Of a DNA stretch of 64,000 nucleotides, positions 59,244 through 64,000 are shown piece after piece. A model generated the notes under the pieces. The model had not been told where the DNA came from, searched no databases, and worked only from the letters and a program-made list of their open reading frames with translations. Position 1 is the first letter of the stretch. Each line of letters opens with the position of its first letter. The DNA is from Roseococcus sp. SDR (GTDB lineage Bacteria > Pseudomonadota > Alphaproteobacteria > Acetobacterales > Acetobacteraceae). Location of the stretch: assembly GCF_019083995.1 (NCBI RefSeq), contig NZ_JAHRCU010000015.1, positions 1-64,000 of the forward strand, read 5' to 3'. The position numbers and the translations under genes are program-made.

Positions 59244-60179
59244 ATGGCCCAGCACCTCCCCCTCTCCGCGCTGCGCGTCTTCGAGGCGGCGACGCGCACC
59301 GGCTCCTTCCGCGCGGCCGCCGAAGATCTCAGCCTCACGCCCAGCGCCGTAAGCCATGCCATCCGCGGGCTGGAGCGCGACCTCGGCACCATGCTCTTCG
59401 AGCGCGAGGGCCGCTCCATCCGCCTGACGCCCGAGGGCGAGACGCTGATGCGCCATGTGGAGCGTGGCTTCGGCGAGCTGCATCTGGGCATCGGCAGCGT
59501 CGCCGCCCGCCGGCCGCATCTGCTCAAGGTGCACAGCGCGCCGAGCTTCGCCGCGCAGTGGCTGGTGCCGCGCCTCGGCCGCCTCTTCGAGGAATGCGAG
59601 GGGCTGGAGCTGCGGCTCGCCGCCGGCACCGATTACACGCGCTTCCTGGCGGACGAGTTCGACGCCGATATCGTCTACGGCGCGCCCCCGGCCGAAAATG
59701 CCGGCACGGGCCATCAGGCCGTCATCGTCCTGCCGCTGGGCACCGAAGTGGTCACCCCCCTCTGCTCGCCCGCCATGGCCGCACGCATCCACAGCGCGCA
59801 GGACCTTTTCGCATTGCCGCTGATCGAGAGCGACAACAAGCGCGTCCGCTGGCCCGCCTGGTTCGCCGCCAATGGGCTCGGCGCGCCCGCTCCGCGCGGG
59901 CCACGCTTCGACCGCAGCTTCATCTCCATCAGCGCAGCGGCGGACAGCCTCGGCGTCGCGCTGGAAAGCACCCTGCTGGCCGAGCGTGAGCTGGCAAGCG
60001 GCCGGCTTGTGCGCCCGCTGCAGGGCCTTTGTGAGGATGTGGTCTATACCGGCCACTGGCTCGTCCTGCCGCGGAGCAAGCGCTACTCGCGCTCCATGCA
60101 GCTCTTCCTGGGCTGGATGAGCCAGGAGCTGGGCCTTGCCCTGAACCTGGACGCCCTCGAAACCAGCGCCATTCGGTGA
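59244..60179 (+). CDS. LysR-family regulator (GcvA-like)
   Basis: A 311-residue regulator. The HTH is FEAATRTGSFRAAAEDLSLTPSAVSHAIRGLERDLG; the effector domain begins VHSAPSFAAQWLVPRL. The sequence CAGCTCATCATTC directly before its start resembles CAACTCATC-TTC upstream of the next gene, possibly shared binding elements. It lies between a divergent transketolase gene and an SDR/split-transketolase operon. Confidence 0.85.
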   Translation: MAQHLPLSALRVFEAATRTGSFRAAAEDLSLTPSAVSHAIRGLERDLGTMLFEREGRSIRLTPEGETLMRHVERGFGELHLGIGSVAARRPHLLKVHSAPSFAAQWLVPRLGRLFEECEGLELRLAAGTDYTRFLADEFDADIVYGAPPAENAGTGHQAVIVLPLGTEVVTPLCSPAMAARIHSAQDLFALPLIESDNKRVRWPAWFAANGLGAPAPRGPRFDRSFISISAAADSLGVALESTLLAERELASGRLVRPLQGLCEDVVYTGHWLVLPRSKRYSRSMQLFLGWMSQELGLALNLDALETSAIR

Positions 60180-60272
60180 GTCCAACTCATCTTCAGGCGT
60201 GAATTTCTCGCTTGTGGATGAGCAAGGCTGCGCGTCACATCCCCGCAAGAACCAGACTTCCAGGGGAAACGC

Positions 60273-61022
60273 ATGTTGCTTGCCAACAAGACCGCCGTGA
60301 TTTCGGGCGCCGCCAGCCTGCGCGGCATCGGCCGTGCCACGGCCCAGCTCTTCGCCGCCCAAGGCGCCCGCGTCGCCATCCTCGACCTCGACGAAGCGGG
60401 TGCGAAGGCCGCCGCCGCCGAACTCGGCGCCGGGCATGTCGGCATCGGCTGCGACGTGGCCGACCCGGCGAGCTGCCGCGCCGCGGCCGATGTCGCCATC
60501 GGCGCCTTCGGGCATGTGGACATCCTGATCAACAATGCCGGCATCACCCAGCCCCTGAAGATCATGGAGATCGCGCCCGAGAACTGGGAGCGCGTGGTGG
60601 ATGTGAACATGACCGGCGTGCTCTATCTGAGCCAGGCCTTCATCCCGCACATGCGCGCCCGCAAGCAGGGCAGCATCGCCTGCATGTCTTCCGTCTCGGC
60701 GCAGCGCGGCGGCGGGATCTTCGGCGGCCCGCATTATTCCGCCGCCAAGGCCGGCGTGCTGGGCCTCGCCAAGGCCATGGCGCGCGAGCTGGGGCCCGAT
60801 GGCATCCGTGTGAACTGCGTCACACCCGGCCTGATCCAGACCGACATCACCGGCGGCAAGCTGACGCCCGAGATGAAGACGGAGATCCTGAAGGGCATCC
60901 CGCTCAACCGGCTCGGCGATGCCATTGATGTGGCGCGGATCTACCTGTTTCTCGCCTCGGAACTCTCCGGCTACGTCACCGGCGCGGTGATCGACGTCAA
61001 TGGCGGCATGCTGATCCACTGA
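60273..61022 (+). CDS. Short-chain dehydrogenase/reductase
   Basis: A 249-residue SDR. SGAASLRGIGRA is the cofactor loop, INNAG and the Ser of CMSSVSA precede YSAAK, and the C-terminus GYVTGAVIDVNGG is regular. Its stop overlaps the start of the transketolase N-half by TGATG. A polyol or sugar-alcohol dehydrogenase feeding the split transketolase is likely. Confidence 0.85.
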   Translation: MLLANKTAVISGAASLRGIGRATAQLFAAQGARVAILDLDEAGAKAAAAELGAGHVGIGCDVADPASCRAAADVAIGAFGHVDILINNAGITQPLKIMEIAPENWERVVDVNMTGVLYLSQAFIPHMRARKQGSIACMSSVSAQRGGGIFGGPHYSAAKAGVLGLAKAMARELGPDGIRVNCVTPGLIQTDITGGKLTPEMKTEILKGIPLNRLGDAIDVARIYLFLASELSGYVTGAVIDVNGGMLIH

Positions 61023-61858
61023 TGCCGCGCCCCAACGCCCCCAGCCTCGCCGAGCGCGCCCGCAACATCCGCCGCCATGCGCTGCGCATGGGGGAAGTGC
61101 AGGGCCAGGGCTACATCGCCCAGGCGCTCGGCATCGCCGATGTGCTGGCCGTCGCCTGGTTCCATGCGCTGCGCCACCGGCCGGACGATCCGGATTGGGA
61201 GGGGCGGGATCGCTTCCTGCTCTCCATCGGCCACTACGCCATCGCCTTCTATGCGGGCCTCATCGAGGCCGGGGTGATCCCGGAGAGCGAGATCGAGACC
61301 TACGGCACGGATGACAGCCGCCTGCCGATGTCGGGCATGGCCGCCTATACGCCGGGCATGGAGATGAGTGGCGGTTCGCTGGGCCTCGGGCTCGGCATCG
61401 CCGTGGGGCGTTGCCTGGGGCTGAAGCGGAAGGCCAGCGACAGCATCGTGCTCAACCTCATGTCCGATGGTGAGCTGGATGAGGGCCCGACCTGGGAAGC
61501 CGCGATGTCGGCCGGGCACCACAAGCTCGACAACCTGATCTGCGTGGTGGACGTGAACCGGATGCAGGCGGATGGCGTCTCCACCGGCGTGCTGAACTTC
61601 GAACCGCTGGCCGACAAATGGACCGCCTTCGGCTGGCATGTGCAGCGGGTGGACGGCAACGACATCCCGGCCCTCGTCGCCGCCTTCGACGCGGCGCGCA
61701 ACACGCCGGAGCCGAAGCCGCGCGTCATCATCTGCGACACGAAGATGGCCAAGGGCGTGCCCTTCCTGGAGACGCGGGAGAAGTCCCACTTCCTGCGCGT
61801 CGAGGCGCATGAATGGGCGTTGGCGCTGGCCGCGCTGGATGCGGGAGAGCGCGCATGA
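61022..61858 (+). CDS. Split transketolase, N-terminal (TPP pyrophosphate-binding) subunit
   Basis: A 278-residue subunit. LSIGHYAIAFYAGL and the cofactor motif MSDGELDEGPTWEAA with VVDVNRMQ match the first domain of transketolase. The usual GDG is SDG here. EKSHFLRVEAHEW near the end corresponds to the domain border. It requires the C-terminal subunit at 62001. Split transketolases of this type act in special pentose or branched-sugar pathways, such as apulose 4-phosphate cleavage; the substrate is not decided by sequence. Confidence 0.88.
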   Translation: MPRPNAPSLAERARNIRRHALRMGEVQGQGYIAQALGIADVLAVAWFHALRHRPDDPDWEGRDRFLLSIGHYAIAFYAGLIEAGVIPESEIETYGTDDSRLPMSGMAAYTPGMEMSGGSLGLGLGIAVGRCLGLKRKASDSIVLNLMSDGELDEGPTWEAAMSAGHHKLDNLICVVDVNRMQADGVSTGVLNFEPLADKWTAFGWHVQRVDGNDIPALVAAFDAARNTPEPKPRVIICDTKMAKGVPFLETREKSHFLRVEAHEWALALAALDAGERA

Positions 61859-62004
61859 AGAATGATACGCCAGCCGCCTTGCGGCCCGCAGGGCCGAGCG
61901 CGCGAATGCGCGCCGCGGCCTATGCCGCGAAGCCAAGCCACGCGGAGGCGTGGCGCCCGGCGTCTGAGGGGCACGAAGGCCACGCCTTCGTGCGGCAAAC
62001 ATGA
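61855..62004 (+). repeat. Palindrome-built 49-codon linker frame between transketolase halves
   Basis: This 150-bp block is made of nested palindromes: GCGCGC-GAAT-GCGCGC, GCCACGC-GGAG-GCGTGGC, and GCACGAAGGC-CAC-GCCTTCGTGC with 10-bp arms. It is open for 49 codons from an ATGA overlap with the upstream stop to an ATGA overlap with the downstream start. The peptide (Ala/Arg/Pro/His-rich) resembles no protein. It looks like a REP-type insertion that kept the reading frame and thus translational coupling. Confidence 0.6.
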
Positions 62005-63023
62005 GCCGCAAGAAGCAGATCGCGGCGACCGATCCGAACCGGCCACGCCTGACCACCTCCGCCATGATCGCCTCACTGGCAGGCGAGGATCAGCGCATCA
62101 GCCCCGCGCCCTTCGGCCGCGCGCTGGTGGAGCTGGGCCGCACCCGCCCGGAGATCCTGGGCCTCACGGCGGACCTCGCGAAATACACCGACCTGCACAT
62201 CTTCGCACAGGCCTATCCCGACCGCTTCTACCAGATGGGCATGGCCGAGCAGCTGCTGATGCTGGCCGCCGCCGGCCTCGCGCATGAGGGCTTCGTGCCC
62301 TTCGTCACCACCTATGCCGCCTTCGCCTCACGCCGCACCTTCGACTTCATCAGCCAAGGCATCGCCGAGGAAGGCCTGCCGGTGAAGATCTGCTGCGCGC
62401 TCCCCGGACTCACCACCGGCTACGGCCCGAGCCACCAGGCGACGGAAGATCTCGCGATCTTCCGCGGCATGCCGGACCTCGTGATCCTGGACCCCTGCGA
62501 CGCGCTCGACATCGAGCAGGCGGTGCCGCAGATCGCGGCGCATCCGGGCCCCGTCTATATGCGCCTGCTGCGCGGCAACGTGCCGCTGGTGCTGGACGAG
62601 TACGACTACCGCTTCGAACTCGGCCGCGCGAAGCTGCTGCGCGACGGCGCGGATGTGCTGCTCATCTCCTCCGGCTTCATGACCATGCGCGCGCTGGAGA
62701 CGGCGAAGCTGCTGGCGGGCGATCGCGTGGATGTGGCGGTGCTGCATTGCCCGACCATCAAGCCGCTCGACACCGCGACGATCCTGCAGGAGGTCCGCCG
62801 CAAGCCGCGTCTCGTCATCGTCGCCGAGAACCACAGCGTGATCGGCGGGCTGGGCGAGGCGGTGGCGACGCTGCTGCTGACCGAGGGCGCCATCCCGCCG
62901 CGCTTCCGGCAGGTGGCCCTGCCCGACGCCTTCCTCGATGCCGGCGCACTGCCCACCCTGCATGAGCGCTACGGCATCTCGGCCACCGCGATGGCGGCCC
63001 GCATCAAGGCCTGGCTCGGCTGA
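62001..63023 (+). CDS. Split transketolase, C-terminal subunit
   Basis: A 340-residue subunit with the pyrimidine-binding and C-terminal domains. YQMGMAEQLLMLAAAGLAHEG holds the Glu that activates TPP; FVTTYAAFASRRTFDFI and GPSHQATEDLAIFR follow, and VAENHSVIGGLGEAVA marks the last domain. An N-terminal basic leader (SRKKQIAATDPN) precedes the fold. It pairs with the subunit at 61022. Confidence 0.88.
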   Translation: MSRKKQIAATDPNRPRLTTSAMIASLAGEDQRISPAPFGRALVELGRTRPEILGLTADLAKYTDLHIFAQAYPDRFYQMGMAEQLLMLAAAGLAHEGFVPFVTTYAAFASRRTFDFISQGIAEEGLPVKICCALPGLTTGYGPSHQATEDLAIFRGMPDLVILDPCDALDIEQAVPQIAAHPGPVYMRLLRGNVPLVLDEYDYRFELGRAKLLRDGADVLLISSGFMTMRALETAKLLAGDRVDVAVLHCPTIKPLDTATILQEVRRKPRLVIVAENHSVIGGLGEAVATLLLTEGAIPPRFRQVALPDAFLDAGALPTLHERYGISATAMAARIKAWLG

Positions 63024-63949
63024 TGCTCCCGCTGCGCGCCATCGCCATCTTCCACACGGTCGCCCGGGCCGGCAGCCTGACGCGCGCGGCGACGGAGCTG
63101 GGTGTCACGCCCTCGGCCGTCTCGCAACAGGTCTCCGCGCTGGAGGTGCAGCTCGGCACGGCGCTGCTCACGCGGCATGGGCGGCGGATCGCGCTGACCG
63201 AGGCGGGACAGCGCTACCTCGAGATGATCGCGCCGCATGTGGAGCATATCGCGGAAGCGACGCGCTATGTGCGCGGCTCGCTCTCTTCCGCCTCCCTCAT
63301 CCTGCGCGCCACGCCGAGCTTTGCGACGAAATGGCTGCTGCCGCGCCTGCCCGGCTTCCTCGACGCCCATCCCGAGATCGAGCTGCGCGTGGACGCGACG
63401 AACGAGCCCACGGATTTCACGCGCGAGGGCGTGGACCTGGAGGTGCGCCATGGCGAGGGGGACTGGCCGGGACTCGTCGTGACGCCCATCGCGGAGGAAC
63501 GCTTCCTGCCCGTCTGCGCGCCGCGGCTGGCCGCGGCGCGCAGCCTGACGGCCGAGGGGCTGGGCGCGCACCAGCTGATCCACTCGGTGAAGTCACAGGT
63601 GAAATGGGCCGCCTGGTTCGCCGCCGCCGGCACACCGCTGCCCGCCTCGCGCCGCGTCCTCTTCGACCGCAGTCATATGTCGGTGGATGCGGCGATCGCC
63701 GGCATGGGGGTCGCGCTGGAAAGCACGTTGATGATGGGCGATGCGCTGGAAGACGGACGGCTGGTCTGCCCCGTCGCGGCGCCGCCCGAGATCCGACGCA
63801 CCACGCAATGGCTGGTCTGCCCGCCGGGCCGCCTGCGCCATCGCCGCGTGCAGTTGTTTGCCGACTGGCTGCGCGCGGAGGCGCAGGCATGGCAGGCCAA
63901 TTCGTTAGAAAAACTGAAGCAAACGCCGAAAAAACTCGTTTGTCGCTAA
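63023..63949 (+). CDS. LysR-family regulator (GcvA-like)
   Basis: A 308-residue regulator, coupled to the transketolase C-subunit by TGATG. The HTH is FHTVARAGSLTRAATELGVTPSAVSQQVSALEVQLG; the effector domain begins LRATPSFATKWLLPRL. The last 15 residues are Lys-rich and encoded by A-rich DNA unlike the rest, suggesting that a promoter for the following gene overlaps the 3' end. Confidence 0.84.
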   Translation: MLPLRAIAIFHTVARAGSLTRAATELGVTPSAVSQQVSALEVQLGTALLTRHGRRIALTEAGQRYLEMIAPHVEHIAEATRYVRGSLSSASLILRATPSFATKWLLPRLPGFLDAHPEIELRVDATNEPTDFTREGVDLEVRHGEGDWPGLVVTPIAEERFLPVCAPRLAAARSLTAEGLGAHQLIHSVKSQVKWAAWFAAAGTPLPASRRVLFDRSHMSVDAAIAGMGVALESTLMMGDALEDGRLVCPVAAPPEIRRTTQWLVCPPGRLRHRRVQLFADWLRAEAQAWQANSLEKLKQTPKKLVCR

Positions 63950-63986
63950 TGCAAGCCGCCACCTAGCCTCGGCACGACGAAAGACC

Positions 63987-63994
63987 AAGGGAGG
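63987..63994 (+). promoter_or_regulatory. Strong ribosome binding site for a gene beyond the window
   Basis: AAGGGAGG lies six bases before the window end, after a 40-bp gap, and should serve a gene that starts just past 64000 on the same strand. Confidence 0.45.
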
Positions 63995-64000
63995 ATACAG

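Overview
The window is high-GC (roughly 70 % by eye) bacterial DNA. Genes are densely packed and mostly joined by ATGA, GTGA or TGATG overlaps. The mix points to an alphaproteobacterium, most likely a Roseomonas-like member of the Acetobacteraceae; this is inferred from gene style, not a computed placement. Supporting traits are two tripartite-tricarboxylate (Bug/TctC-type) binding proteins, many small catabolic operons each with its own IclR/LysR/GntR/MarR regulator, and a BigR-type sulfur operon. No rRNA, tRNA or CRISPR array was seen.

Left end (1-7.5 kb). The edge cuts an IS5-type transposase. Then, on the minus strand, come an M35 metallopeptidase lipoprotein, trmB, a cluster of palindromes, metK and dadA. 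The metK leader can fold into three stacked helices plus a pseudoknot and is a riboswitch candidate. On the plus strand is a four-gene, fully overlapping array of small SAM-dependent methyltransferases in an A-B-A-B pattern, in which the B members share a changed putative active-site motif.

7.5-12 kb. A sulfur/redox operon follows one AT-rich promoter with an overlapping palindromic operator: peroxiredoxin, ArsR-type sensor, TauE exporter, persulfide-dioxygenase-like MBL protein, two half-size YeeE/YedE proteins and thioredoxin TrxC. An FNR/FixK-like box overlaps the end of trxC and precedes a YgaP-type membrane protein.

12-20 kb. A Bug protein, cyclase and AhpD-like protein lie opposite an IclR regulator and an amidase. 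Then come modA-modB-modC and a one-domain ModE, with a ModE-type box before modA.

20-28 kb. A ketone-body/PHB-type group (3-hydroxybutyrate dehydrogenase, patatin, two acetoacetate decarboxylases) is interleaved with a poorly described membrane redox module (Rieske fused to a ferric-reductase-like membrane domain, a CxxxC protein, tiny membrane proteins), an ECF sigma factor and a full-length YeeE/YedE transporter.

28-45 kb. An eight-gene coupled minus-strand operon holds an HpaB-type monooxygenase, a Liv ABC transporter, a DUF1185 protein and an enamidase-like amidohydrolase. A MarR regulator and a cupin gene sit beside it. Next come an NDP-forming acyl-CoA synthetase with an enoyl-CoA hydratase, then LysR and IclR regulators and a Bug/amidohydrolase/CMD operon.

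45-64 kb. After a decayed IS66-type fragment with hairpins come an SsuABC-like transporter with an FMN monooxygenase and a class II aldolase, and a GntR-controlled operon (SDR lacking the usual Tyr/Lys pair, aminotransferase, alpha/beta hydrolase, M20 amidohydrolase, bicupin). The right end has a full-length transketolase, and a LysR/SDR/split-transketolase/LysR set in which a palindrome-built 49-codon frame links the two transketolase halves.
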